This document shows positions 22,690 to 33,639 of a stretch of 64,000 nt of DNA, piece after piece. The DNA comes from Isoetes taiwanensis (Eukaryota; Streptophyta; Lycopodiopsida; Isoetales; Isoetaceae). Location: assembly GCA_021234155.1 (NCBI GenBank), contig JAJEKV010000046.1, positions 11,050,818 through 11,114,817 on the forward strand, read 5' to 3'. The position numbers and the translations under genes are program-made. The notes below the pieces were generated by a model. The model worked only from the letters and a program-made list of their open reading frames with translations, was not told where the DNA came from and made no database searches. The stretch's first letter is position 1, and every line of letters starts with the position of its first letter.

Positions 22690-23210
22690 GTTGCTCTGTT
22701 TAACATGCTAAGGCACCAATTTATCTAAAACTTATACTTATTTCAGACTTTTTCTACCCATTGGTCTCACGGACTTGCCTCGTTCCAATACTAATGTTTA
22801 GTTTTGCGACCAGGCGCGAGCTGTGAGATCTCATACATTTCTAGGGTTTTTAGGTAATTAAAACATGCTATTCTAACTAATTCCTACCTTAGAATTAGCC
22901 TTACCACATTATTTATCTCAAATTCATCATGTTTTGGTGTTCTTGGCTCGATGTCTCATAGCTTGCGCCTCGCTTCAAAACAAAAAGTTAGTTTTTGCGG
23001 ACGAGGGCGGAAATGCGGAGACCACCTCACTTGGAAAATTTTGGCTCGTTCTTTTTAATCTTGTTAAATTCCAATTCACTTAATTGTTACTAGCTTAGCA
23101 TAACTACAAAGGTGAGAAAAATTTTTCCCACTTTTCGAGGCTTGAGGATCCTATCAAGTTAGTACTACTGGGAACATGGTCAGTGCTTTGCTCTTGGTCT
23201 CCAAGAACAT
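22690..23210 (-). repeat. Inner element leader near the primer-binding site
   Basis: Non-coding. It contains copies three and four of the 70-bp foldback repeat (22765-22833 and 22950-23020), otherwise AT-rich sequence. Confidence 0.55.
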
Positions 23211-23223
23211 TGCTCTGATACCA
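23211..23223 (-). promoter_or_regulatory. tRNA-iMet primer-binding site, inner element
   Basis: Minus strand TGGTATCAGAGCA, one base after the 5' LTR. It is complementary to the 3' end of plant initiator-methionine tRNA, the usual primer for minus-strand DNA synthesis in many plant retroelements. Confidence 0.9.
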
Positions 23224-23224
23224 C

Positions 23225-24779
23225 TGTGACGTCCCCTACTCGTATACGGTGCACTCACCGTATACAAACAGGAGTTCTTCCCCCACACCAGCTCCATGCT
23301 GATACAGGGCCCTCCACATATCACTGCACCCGTAACGAGTCTCAGTGGGGAGAGTGAAGGTGTCATTCTACCCCGTCTCCCTCAGGGCCTACCTAGGCTG
23401 AGGCGTAAACATACATGTCGGTAGCACATACATCAACATCCCGTGACCATCTCAAGGATGGTCCCTCATATCTGCATAGACAAAGATCGGCACATCACAT
23501 AGGGGATCCTACCCAAGGCTCGGACTCAATGGATGGACGCGGCTTGGGTCTCGAGAGTTCTGGGCATTGAATTCATGGCAATGGATTTGGTGGCATAAGA
23601 ACATGGCATAGGGTTGTCCACTCCATCCGCCCCTCACTGTGCACACTTTGCGAGTAGGCTGAAAAGTGTTGGGACTGGATCAGAGCCGGCCGGATGCATA
23701 GCCGAAGGGGCTATTCCGGGTCTCATCCTCCCGGTTCCGATGGGGCGGTAGGGATCACTCCCTCAGGAGATCTGCATGCTAACTCAAGGTGACTAGAGGG
23801 CCACCGCCCGTGTATTGTGAACCCCACTGGAAAGTGTACACCACTTCACGGGTGTCGAGCCCATGCCTTACCCGCACTCAGTGGTAAGCCATTAGACCTA
23901 GTCACAATGATCCCCGGTAGGCTTTACACACCAGGGGGATCGTTCAAGAGTCAGGACATGAACCTCCTTTTTAGCCAGTCTGGCCCCTTCACCCACAACC
24001 CGGTGTGGCTCTTGTACACAGGCGAATCTACAAGTGTGCTAGAGAGGCTACTCTAGGAGCATCAACTACAAGCTTTAGGGCCTCTACCCCCTTCCCAATA
24101 CAAGGAGTTCACGTAAATACATCATCCAAATATATCACAGAAGAACTAAAGAACTAGATCCAATCATAGAGTTAGGTTCTTTAGTTAGTGTCCGAGATCT
24201 AAGATCTAGATAACTACTATGGGCAATTTAATAGTCTAAACCTACTGATTCTATGACTAGAAGACGGTTTAAGCTATTAAATTGACCAAACTCTGATCCT
24301 TGAGTGGCTCCTCCCGACTGAAGTTCAACCATCCCTGAGCTGATCAATCGTGGAAATGATGGCGCAATGGGCTTGGGCGTCACGGGAGGCGGGTTTTGGC
24401 TCTGGGGCAGCCAAAACCGAGCTCTAAAACCCTAAGGGCTAAAACTAGCAAGCTAGGGTTTTCCTACCCCTAAATAGACATGGGGGTTTAGGCTAGGGTT
24501 TCCAATTACCCAATTTGGCATGTGGGATAATTGGAAAGGCCCCACTTGCCTTTAGTGGCTAGGTGGCAAAATATGCCAACATGGAAAGGTGTGCCCTCAT
24601 TAATGTGCACATGTGCACATTAATAATATATGAACACTCCTAGTAAGTTGCCCCCTAGGGCTACTTACCTGGCTATCCGTTGGCGTACACGTCAATCGGG
24701 GTGGCGTGTATGCTGGCGTGGCGATGGCGATTACAATGTACGTCCCCGGGGCGATATATCTTGTCTTTGGAACGTCACA
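23225..24779 (-). repeat. 5' LTR of inner gypsy element
   Basis: 1555 bp, TGTGACGT...ACGTCACA. It should hold the element's promoter on the minus strand. A GATATATC word near 24752 lies close to the minus-strand LTR start and is not by itself a convincing TATA box. Colinear with 11645-13179. Confidence 0.92.
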
Positions 24780-24784
24780 CTTAT

Positions 24785-25652
24785 ATTCTTTATGTTCTTC
24801 ACCAAGATTAAGTTTTCCCAATCGCACCATCTTGGGTTCTCCCGAAGTACCTAAATTCAACTCATCATAAGTGGGACGGGTTAGCATTTGTTGGACTTCC
24901 TTGGATGCACAATGGGAGGGGGTTTCTTTTAACTTGGGTTCTCCCTCCTCAAATTTTGAGAAGTACTCAGGATATCTCTCCTCTTCTTCTTCCTTTATAG
25001 TTTCATTTACTTCTTCCACATTTACAGCAAAAACATTTACACCATTCATCCATTCCTCTAAAGCCACAGATGAAGTATCATCCCTCATTGTTAGTTTTTC
25101 ATAATCCTCTTGCTCTACATAAACTTGGTCTACTTCTATTTCATTATTATTCTCGTTACTATCTACATCATCATCATTATTATCAACATGCATATCTTCA
25201 ATTGAGGAACTAGTATCACTATCATTGTCATCCTTATTACCAGATTGAACATGGACCCTTATCTTGATTAAATTATTCCCATCTCCAATTTGCAAATAGC
25301 CTGTAGACCAATCATGTTTAGCTGATGCTTGCATTAACCATGGCCTTCCTAACAATAATGGATAAGTGCATGCACTATTTGGCATCTTTAAAATGACATA
25401 ATCCACAAAGAAAGTCACACCAAACAATTAAGGTTTTAATCCCAGAACTAATCCCAAAGGTGTTACCTTTCGTTGATCAGCCATCCTCACTATAAAACTT
25501 ACAGGCATAGGTTCTGGCAAATCTAGTTTCCTCCACATACTCTCAGGCATAATGTTCACGCCCGAGCCCCCATCAATAGTGCAATTTCGTATCACTCGCC
25601 CACTTATTTCCACATCGGACAAAGGTGAACTCATATCGCAATTATAGGCCAT
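24785..25652 (-). pseudogene. Outer gypsy protease and protease-RT linker
   Basis: Protease at 25428-25652 carries NCTIDGGSGVNIMPESMW, the aspartic protease active site (D-G-G-S) of this gypsy group. After one stop the frame continues (24785-25427) with YPLLLGRPWLMQASAKHDW, typical of the protease C-terminus. A long acidic, Asn/Asp/Glu-rich linker follows (DDNDSDTSSSIED ... NVEEVNETIKEEEEERYPEYF). The frame ends at the CTTAT target site of the inner element and resumes, after 11644, as the RT N-terminus. This proves the insertion point. Confidence 0.85.
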
Positions 25653-27640
25653 GCGAAATTGACAACTACTTCTTTATGACTTTTTAATGCGGCCAAGACC
25701 ACCTTACGACAACTAGGAGCGATTTGCAATAATTGTTTGAATGTTAAGGAAGGACTTTTATTTTCCAAATCCTTCAAAATATCATAGGGTTGTTCTTCCT
25801 TTAAATTCAAAACTCTAGTGTACTTCTTACGTTTACCCTTATCCGTATTTTCTTTATTAGACTCGAAATCATTTAAAATTTCTTTAACTTCCATTGGATG
25901 GGGGAGTTGGTCAATATCTTCAAACAACGCTTCGGGTTCCTCAACCTCACTAACTTCATTATCCCCTTCATTTATCACATGTGCTTCATTTTCTTCTTCT
26001 CTGAGTCTTCTTGCCCCACGAGTCTCTCCACAACATAACTCGGGATATTAACCGCCCACATACACAACTTCGACTATCTACCACCACTTCCTTTCCCTTA
26101 TTATTAGAAGATGGTTCCCCTCTTGCCTTTAATTTGTGAGGACAATTTTCTTGGCTATGTAGGCCTTGGGTTTGGCAGATCCCGCATATGGGTTGATATC
26201 CAACTTGTCTCATAGGATTAGGACAATGAGGTGCTATATGACCTATCTCTCCACATCTATAACATTGGGGTGGAGGCCTCTTCATAACTCTAGGACGATT
26301 TTGCCTTTCCTCCACGTTGGTAGCATGTTTGTAGGATAAAAGGGTTGTGCTTGATAAGTAGGGGTAGGGGTATTAGGGTTAGCTTCCATTCTCCAAAAAT
26401 AGCATCTTTCTGTAGGGTGATTAGTTTTACCACACTTTTTACAAGGAATTGGTATGTTTGCAGGAGTAGGACACTCAGATGGTAAATGGCCATAACCCTT
26501 GCATTTCACACACCACATGTTAGTCCTCTCATTGTTTACTTGTGGCTTATTACTCACACCTCTTACCCAATTCAATTGCATCTCGTTCATTTTATTAGTA
26601 AGAGTCTCTACCACCTTTTCTAACTTTTTATCAACCCCTTCCTCTATGGTTGGCTTTGTTATTGGGGCACCACTCCCTAATGTGGCTAGCCTACTATAAT
26701 CTATGGTACCCAAGTCACTAGGCGTGACACCCAACATTCCCAAGTGAGGGCTTGCTAAAGGGGGTTCTAGAGGGTTCTTGAGGGCTACCCCACCCAACAC
26801 ATGAAGGCATAATCAACAGGGATTATAATGGCGGGCCATAGTTAGCTTGGCTTGTTCCCAGCCTAGTCGCAATCTTGATGGCACTTTCTAAATCTGGCTG
26901 GGGTTTGACCCTTAGTGAAAAGCCCAAATCGGTGGTAACCCATTTGTAAAGTATCTTACTTGATCCTCAACTGTAGGGGTGGGCTCTCTCTTTTGGCTAC
27001 CAACCGCCTAAACCTCAAAGACATAGCTCTGCAGACTTTCATTAGGCAGCAAGCGTAAATATGTTAGCTCATCATTTATTCTTTCTTGAAGGCCAATAGG
27101 CCTAAAGGCCTTTAAAAATGCTTTTCTAAGGTCATCCCAAGTCAAAAAAGGGGTAATACTCCTAGAGGTTCTATACCATTCCATTGCCCCATCCTCTAAG
27201 GTTGCTCAAACAGCCCTAAGTCTTTCAAAGATTACCATCTTCTTGATTGGCCTCACTAATAGTCAGAAATGATTGAATGTGAGAATCAGCCTCCCCCCCT
27301 TTCAAAGGTGAAAAGGTTGGGTATTTCATTTTAGAAGTTTTAGTTGCCATGGGATTAAGAATCGAAGTATTAGAAGGAGTTAAATAACTGGTTTCCTCTT
27401 CACTACTTTCCCCAGGGCTAGAGGGTATGGTGCTCTTTGCTACTAAACCCTTGCTCTACTAATGATCTTTCTTCTTCCAAGACTTGCTCTTTTAATTCCC
27501 TTCTTTTTGTTCCCTAAACTCTAGTCTAGCACTACGTTCAACCTCTTGCTTCTCGATGCTCTTCTTTCTCCTTTTCAAAGATCCGGGCCCCAATTCATGC
27601 AAAAACTTTAATTACTGGAACAAATAACTTTTTTTTTTTT
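25653..27640 (-). pseudogene. Outer gypsy gag with four zinc knuckles
   Basis: Gag core wording lies at about 26880-27200 (EDGAMEWYRTSRSITPFLTWDD and KAFRPIGLQERINDELTYL), with a stop shortly after. Downstream come knuckles CVKCKGYGHLPSEC and CKKCGKTNHPTERC (26282-26800), then CYRCGEIGHIAPHC and CGICQTQGLHSQENC (25986-26315), each CX2CX3-4HX4C. Frame 25653-25978 is an acidic linker. Gag forms the virus-like particle, and the knuckles bind element RNA. Four knuckles in a row is more than the usual one or two. Several frame changes are present. Confidence 0.8.
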
Positions 27641-27650
27641 TTTTTTTTAA

Positions 27651-27872
27651 TTACGTAGAGGTGGATGCCCCCTCTTGGCTTACAAATTCTTCAAATGAAG
27701 ATTGCCTAAGTCTTCTTACAAATTCTTCGGTTCCCAACCATCCAGGAATTGGTCGTGGTTCCTCCCATGGTCCACCGTCTCCCCAACCACTATTAGGTTG
27801 AATTCTCTTACGAGGATTATTTAAAATAAGTACTTTGTGCTTAGTGATGGGTAAATGTGGCCAATTTTCCAT
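27651..27872 (-). pseudogene. Possible gag N-terminal frame of outer element
   Basis: A 73-codon frame, MENWPHLPITKHKVLIL..., lies upstream of gag on the same strand, with WGDGGPWEEPRPIPGWLG. A run of about 19 T (A on the coding strand) separates it from the rest of gag at 27629-27650. It may be the true gag start or leader. Not recognised. Confidence 0.35.
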
Positions 27873-28029
27873 TCCTGCAAGCCATTATACATCCAACAAA
27901 AATTTAATAAATTTTATTTTATTTTATTTATTTTTATTCTCTTTTTTTTTTTTTTTTCGAAAATATAACAAAAAATTCAAAAGTTGTACTATTATTCGTC
28001 AACACGATTACCCTTTAGTTAATTTCTCG

Positions 28030-28046
28030 CAATGCCCCCCACTAAA
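28030..28046 (-). promoter_or_regulatory. Candidate primer-binding site, outer element
   Basis: After the 5' LTR the minus strand reads TTTAG then TGGGGGGCATTGCG. The TGG matches the universal CCA end of tRNAs, but I cannot assign the tRNA, and the offset of five bases is longer than in the inner element. Confidence 0.35.
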
Positions 28047-29777
28047 TGTTGGCCGGGTCAACCTACCCCAAGCCCGACAGAGTTCTTAGGCAATGGATGA
28101 CAAAATAATAATACGAATGCCAGCAAAAAATATAATTCCGTTAATTACTTACGCCAACACCACCACAACTAGGCTCATAGCTTCCGTTATACCCCTTAAG
28201 CCTAGCCGCACCGCTTCCTTTTACTCCTTGCATTAATTATTATGTGAGTGCAAACTCGTAATATTTATTATCCTTGATTTGTCTTAGCATCACATGGTCT
28301 TAGAGTAATGTTCTCCTTGTTATTTTAATTTTTATCTTTTTCTTTTATGTAATTGGGCAAACTTAATAGGGAAATCAAAAAGTTTAACTTATTAATAGGA
28401 CTTACGAAATTGTTGGAAAAAACTGTTAGGTTAACGTGTAGTTAGTTTTCTCATAAAAATTGATTTAGGGCAAAAACCTGCTTCAAAGGGGCAGCGGCCA
28501 TGCACAATTCCGACTCTTCTCTGGAATCGCTCCGACTCCTTCTGCAAGCATGTAGCTATGGCATGGTGGAACGAAGGTAAGAACGACGGCTGTTAGGGTA
28601 TCGGAAGGTGGAAGAAGGAAAAGGTAGGATCTAGCAAAGGGGAAGGGCAGAAAGAAGCGGATAGCACATAAATCAAAGGGTTTGAAGCGGATGGCGTATG
28701 CGCATTCGTGGTATGGTGGTGGAAACTTTTTACTGGTTTTGGCTATGGCGACTGTAGCTTTTGAGTAAATCTGGCGTTGGCACAGGGATTGCACACGGTT
28801 TGGAGCACGATTTAACAGACTATAGCTTCAAAACACTAGAATTCATACCTTGGCTCCAGGCAACAAAACGGAACTGGCTTAGGGTACTGGCTTCAGATCG
28901 ATTTTTTGCCTTATATCTTGCTCTTAATATTTCTCCTATAGCCTAACAGGGACGGATTTCTAAACAGAGACAGCTGATTTGATAATCCTAGATTCTAGGT
29001 TTTTTGCTTTTAGTTTACTCTTAATCTATCTCAGACCTCTACAAGCAGATGATGCTTCTCATATAGCACAGGCAACTCTGATTCTGATACGATTAGGGAA
29101 AGATGCAAGACGGCTCTACTTGCGGGCAAATGACTAGACAGGCAGGCAAAATGCTGACATACTCAGCAGGTATATTGCAATCATTTTGTTTACACAGGAT
29201 CTACAGGGATTTCTCTCAAGGTAATCCTTGTTAGAAACTGGTTTTTTAAAGAAATGTATGTAATTTTACTTGGATTTCAACAAACATAAACAGGAATCAT
29301 TCACTTTCACACAAATTAACACTCATAATAATCAATAAAAGAAGGCATCATGCACAAGCAATGATGGACCAGAGTCATACCAGATGCTCAAGCAAGCAAG
29401 CCAGAGAGCACACCTAACAGCACAAAAAGGTAGTTTTTTCATTCACGTTGAATTTCTCTTATACAATTCCAATAAAATCTGGACCTTTAAAAAATACAAT
29501 CTTTGCCCTCCATGTGGAAAACTTCCTTTAGCTCCAAGATTTTGACACCTCATCAATCCAAAAATATGGTCTCCTCCAATCAAACTGCTTTGTGCTTTCT
29601 CCTTACCACTAAAATTCGAATTTCTAATGGTCTTCAATAATATAAGCATCACAATCTTCAAAATAACCTTGTAACTATGCACTTTGGTCGATTTTGAGCC
29701 CATACGTCTTCATTGCAGCTTCTTTTCACACTGTTTCACTCAAAAATCAAAATTTCTGTTGTGTTGACCGCTCCACA
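28047..29777 (-). repeat. 5' LTR of outer gypsy element
   Basis: 1731 bp, colinear with 6322-8053 and the same TG...CA ends, followed at once by the GCCAC target duplication and the remaining 19-bp minisatellite. Confidence 0.93.
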
Positions 29778-29995
29778 GCCACCTAGGCTCAAGCATGCCA
29801 AGGTGGCTCAAATATGCCACCTAGGCTCCAACATGCCAAGGTGGCTCAAACATGCCACCTAGGCTCCAACATGCCACGTAGGCTCCAACATGCCACCTAT
29901 GATTCACCACATGATTCACAACATGCACCACATGATTCACCACATGCACCATTTGCATCACCACATCTATCACGACATGTATCACCACATTGTCA
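29778..29995. repeat. Right part of split 19-bp minisatellite and CACCACATG array
   Basis: 29778-29903 holds about six more units of the ATGCCACCTAGGCTCCAAC array. From 29905 to about 29995 it passes into ATTCACCACATG/CACCATTTGCATCACCACA units. It mirrors the left side (5735-6321) and completes the pre-insertion locus. Confidence 0.88.
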
Positions 29996-30219
29996 TGAAT
30001 CTTTGAATACATCAATTTCTTCTGGAGATTTGAACTCCACCAGAGTGTTGCTCGTCACCAGCAGAAAAGTCTATTGTATACAATAGTATACAACAATGTA
30101 CATTAGAGTGTCAATGAAAGAATAGGTTACAAGAATAACCTCTTTGGTTACAATAATACAAACATGTGATTACAAGTAAAGATCTATTGATCTGTCAACC
30201 TCAGCTTCATTACTAGAGC

Positions 30220-31105
30220 AACTGTGCTTCACAACATCAATCATCATTCTGCGCATGTCCAACAGCTCGCCACTAGAGATTGGTACACCCTGCAACAAAC
30301 ATATCAGGCCTCACATTGGATGAGTAATACCTTCAAATTTACGAACTCACCTTGCATTGGGATAGTATGTCCAAGTCTCGCGACATTGCAGCCACAACTT
30401 TCTTTACAAAGACACATATAGCAGACCACACACAAAGAATCGACCGAGTGGGGGAACTTGTAATTTTCTTGTGGCGCAGCCTTTTATGGTGCTTGGGAAT
30501 TTTGTGTTTGCATCCTCAACAAAACTCATGATGTGCTCGAGCCCTTGTACATTTCTAGGGTCAAAATGGTACACACTGGCCGACATTTAACCGGGTGACC
30601 TCCAAGACCTACAATGACATACATCGGTCTTTCAGCGATAACATGCTAGCGTAATGGTACATTCAAATTGCAAGTTGAGGGTTCAACGCTTTGTCCTTTG
30701 AAGCAAGCTCGTTCGACAGTAATGTGTAAATGAGCGGATCCATGAAATGGAACCTCTGTTCCATGTCATGCTTGATGTAATTGGTGCATACACCGCCAAA
30801 GTCCAAGGTATGGTAAAACAAGATGATTTAAGAAACAATGGAAGACTTCAAATCTGAGTTGTTTATATTACTAACCTCATGAAGAAATGGACTATCCTGT
30901 CACTGAACAAATCCCTACTTTTCTCCAATATTCTGATTGAATCTTGATCAAGCACAAGAGGCTCCTGTTGTCCTTTAAACACTTCAAGTGGCAAGTGTTC
31001 TGGTCGGATGTGCGCTCTTAACTGCTGGTGGTGTAAGTTTACATTCAGCAAATGGAAGATCATTGAAAACCTTGAGGAACATTGAAATAGCCAAGAAATG
31101 AACAA
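30220..31105 (-). pseudogene. Fragments possibly of an Ulp1-like cysteine protease
   Basis: Minus-strand pieces: 31105-30876 ends DSIRILEKSRDLFSDRIVHFFMR at a GT donor. A second piece (about 30810-30690) reads YIKHDMEQRFHFMDPLIYTLLSN. A third (30586-30404) reads SVYHFDPRNVQGLEHIMSF followed by KLQVPPLGRFFVCGLL. A last piece near 30290-30200 reads SSGELLDMRRMMIDVVK. The order L-x-D-x-I-x-x-F-x-x-R, F-x-x-x-x-Y-T-x-L-S, H-x-D and V-P...C-G resembles, weakly, the plant C48/Ulp1 deSUMOylase-like proteins carried by many transposons. The expected HW box is not clearly seen, and acceptor sites could not be fixed. It may equally be the 3' part of the next gene. Confidence 0.3.
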
Positions 31106-31837
31106 TTGAAGTAAAACTTTGTTTATATTAAAAAGTCAAGAGAGGTTACATCATATACACAATAATACTATTTCTAGGCTTTAGTTCTATGTTTTTTCAT
31201 CATATTAATACAAATTTGACTCTCAGTGTCAAACATATTCAACATTTTGTTGCTTTCAACATAACTTTGCACATTCCCTGCCTTCAGCAACCCCTGAAGC
31301 CAAACCTTTAGATCATTCATGAGGAAATTGCCATCTACTATGTCAGGGCTTCAGCTGTTTGGACAGATCATGGTGTTTGGCTCATTGAGGTACCCTTTGT
31401 ATCTGCTGTCATCAATGAGAAGTACGTTCTCTTTTGTGAAACCTGGAAATTCGTCGTAGACCTTTTTGAGGTGCTTCAAAAAAATTGGCTTTCCACTGTT
31501 ATATAAATTTGTGTTGGTACACTGATCCTGATTCCATATGAACTTGAATTTGTCCTTGTATTTCATCAATGCTCCCTTAACTATCATTCTCAAGTTTTGA
31601 GCCTGCAGGCTGGACCAAAGTGCTATATGAAAATTCTGACTGCACCAATCTATGAACTCGGCCCAGCCTGGTCTAGTTACTACCCACTTGGATCTGTTAA
31701 GTGTGATCAACTTAACACCAACTTCTTTGGCAGTGGATAGTAACTGACTCTTGTCATAGCTTCTACCCAAAACTCCATTGTAGTAAAAAACAAGCAGGAT
31801 TGGACTTAACCTTGTAGTCTTCTGCATGGACAGAGTT

Positions 31838-31982
31838 GGTGCAGGGCTGGAAACTTCTGCTTCAGCATTTCTTGGTGCAGGGCTGGAAACTTCTGCTTCA
31901 GCATCTCTTCGTGCAGGGCTGGAAACTTCTGCTTCAGCATCTCTTCGTGCAGGGCTGGAAACTTCTACTTCAGCATGTCTTG
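31838..31982 (-). repeat. 36-bp coding minisatellite, four units
   Basis: Four near-perfect 36-bp units (core GCAGGGCTGGAAACTTCTGC on the plus strand) encode the 12-residue repeats upstream of the FCP1-like domain. Units stay in frame, and differences between them are single bases. Confidence 0.88.
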
Positions 31983-32653
31983 GAGGTGTCTTTTGCTTGG
32001 AATTCTGCTCTTGCTTTTTCTCTGAGACACTTCCAGCTGCAAAATTTTTAACAGATTCTGTAACTATATGGGTCAAATTAAAAAGAAGACAGGCACAAAA
32101 GGTTGGAAGTTACCTTGTGACTTACATTCACCTAACGATTTGTTCAGATCATAACCTGATGCATCTGCTGATTTGGCAGATTGGTGTGGAGCATGACTTA
32201 ATGCATCTGCTGATCTGGCAGATTGTTGTCCAGTTGGAGCTTGACTTGATGCACCTACTGATTTGTTGACATCTACTGATTTGTCCGAGTTCCCGTAACC
32301 CGATGCATCTTACGTGGTCTAATGCTATTGAAGGGGTGTGAGTGTCTTGTCCCCTACCCCGACCACATTGTACCTCTATATCTACAAAGTAGGGATGAAG
32401 AAGTAAGCTACATATCCCAATTGCATCAAACAAGACTTGGTTACCTTTGAGGGTAGAAAATAATTCCCTTTTTGGTGTGCTATATGGACTCACAAAGTCA
32501 TTGCCACCAGTATGAACAGTTACACCTGAATTAGTAAACGGCACCATGCTCTGCAAACCTGGAATTGAATCACAATTGATTGTAACTATGCTTTGGTTTT
32601 TTTAACTAAGCTCCAGGCTTTTTTACTCTCTTTACGATGTTCCTGTTTGTATA

Positions 32654-32706
32654 TATCTAAAGTGCCCCTAAAATGAGCGGCGATCTCATCCGGGGCACTT
32701 TAGATA
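32654..32706. other. Perfect 15-bp stem-loop
   Basis: TATCTAAAGTGCCCC (32654-32668) is exactly repeated in inverted form at 32692-32706. Inside it ATGAG (32673-32677) and CTCAT (32685-32689) also pair. The 53-nt unit can form a long two-part hairpin. It lies between candidate exons of the FCP1-like gene. It may be a short MITE or a structured RNA segment. Confidence 0.7.
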
Positions 32707-33639
32707 CAATAAAATGTGACAACAAAAAGAGACTAAGCCTGACGGGATGGAAGAGACTAAGCCGGGATGAAAGAGACCGAGTACAAGCATCGAGACTTCC
32801 CAAACTTTGCCTTGACCCCTCTTTGGACAATGGAACTTAGCATGTAAACTAAGCTACCTATAAGTGCTCACCTATAAGTGCCTCAGTAGCTTGAAGTTGC
32901 TTTTGATCCTCCCTACTCACACCTAAGGCTTGTACCCATGCTGTAGAAAATTCATGACAGCAATTCTCAATGCAACAAGTGATTACAAATCCCGCAAAGT
33001 GAACATAAATTTGTCAATGAGAATACAATTATACTAAGCACTTCAGGAATTTTGTTATGAAGTACCTCAAGAGGCCGAAAGGACATGGAAGATGGTATTG
33101 GTGACCGTGATTCAAGAATCAAAGTTGGTAGTGGTTTCCCCATCCACCTGAGGATCTCGCCACAGAATGGACAGCCACTACCATAATCTTCAGCCTTATC
33201 AAGGTCTGGAAGTAGTGGATCCAAGACAAATAAAGGAAGACGGTCCTTGCAAGATAGAAACGTCTCTAACCTTGGTTCCAAAGACTTTCAATCTTTGTTG
33301 TGTTCCGCTTCCCCGGGCCGATGCCAGATTAAGCTCCTCGATTTTTTGTCCGCTCAAGTTCGTAATAGTTCCTTCATTTCAGACCTCAGATCTTGGCATA
33401 TAGCCCGAATACCGTCACGACGACTTGGTTTATCCTTAATCATTCCTTCCCATTTTTTAAATCTTTATTCATCTTCTTGGTGCGGAACTCAAGGTTTGAA
33501 CCTTCATTTGTAGCACCTGCGCAGGCTTTGATCACAAGTTTGCAACCTTGCCTTACACCGAATCACTTCGATCTTGTAGAGTTGATCCATTCTCCCGGTG
33601 TCTGTTGAATTCAATTTGGAAAGTAATCCAAGGTTAGTA

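Larger units (their letters stand above)
11645..24779 (-). mobile_element. Inner Ty3/gypsy chromovirus-like LTR retrotransposon
   Basis: Two 1.54-1.56 kb LTRs (11645-13179 and 23225-24779), TGTGACGT...ACGTCACA, enclose minus-strand gag-pol. CTTAT stands on both sides (11640-11644 and 24780-24784), a perfect 5-bp target duplication inside the outer element's pol. The primer-binding site is the tRNA-iMet type (TGGTATCAGAGCA). A chromodomain-like C-terminus after integrase suggests a chromovirus. Between the 5' LTR and gag lies an unusually long region (about 18.9-23.2 kb) with additional frames. Coding parts are broken by many small indels. Confidence 0.92.
6322..29777 (-). mobile_element. Outer Ty3/gypsy LTR retrotransposon (23.5 kb with nested insertion)
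   Basis: Two 1.73-kb direct repeats (6322-8053 and 28047-29777), each TG...CA, bound the element. GCCAC stands on both sides (6317-6321 and 29778-29782), a perfect 5-bp target duplication. All coding parts read on the minus strand: gag with zinc knuckles, protease, reverse transcriptase, RNase H, integrase. Without the nested insertion at 11645-24779 the element is about 10.3 kb. The RT N-terminal wording (FAWTYEDLKG, YRMNPHYSKVV) resembles non-chromodomain Tat/Athila-type plant gypsy elements, from memory. Gag and pol carry stops and frame changes, so it is non-autonomous as read. Confidence 0.93.

Noticed and set aside
21601-22703. Long plus-strand frames (194 and 227 codons) inside the inner retrotransposon
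   Set aside because: They are L/F/S-rich mirror images of a K/R/E-rich minus-strand frame that has the sense orientation of the element.
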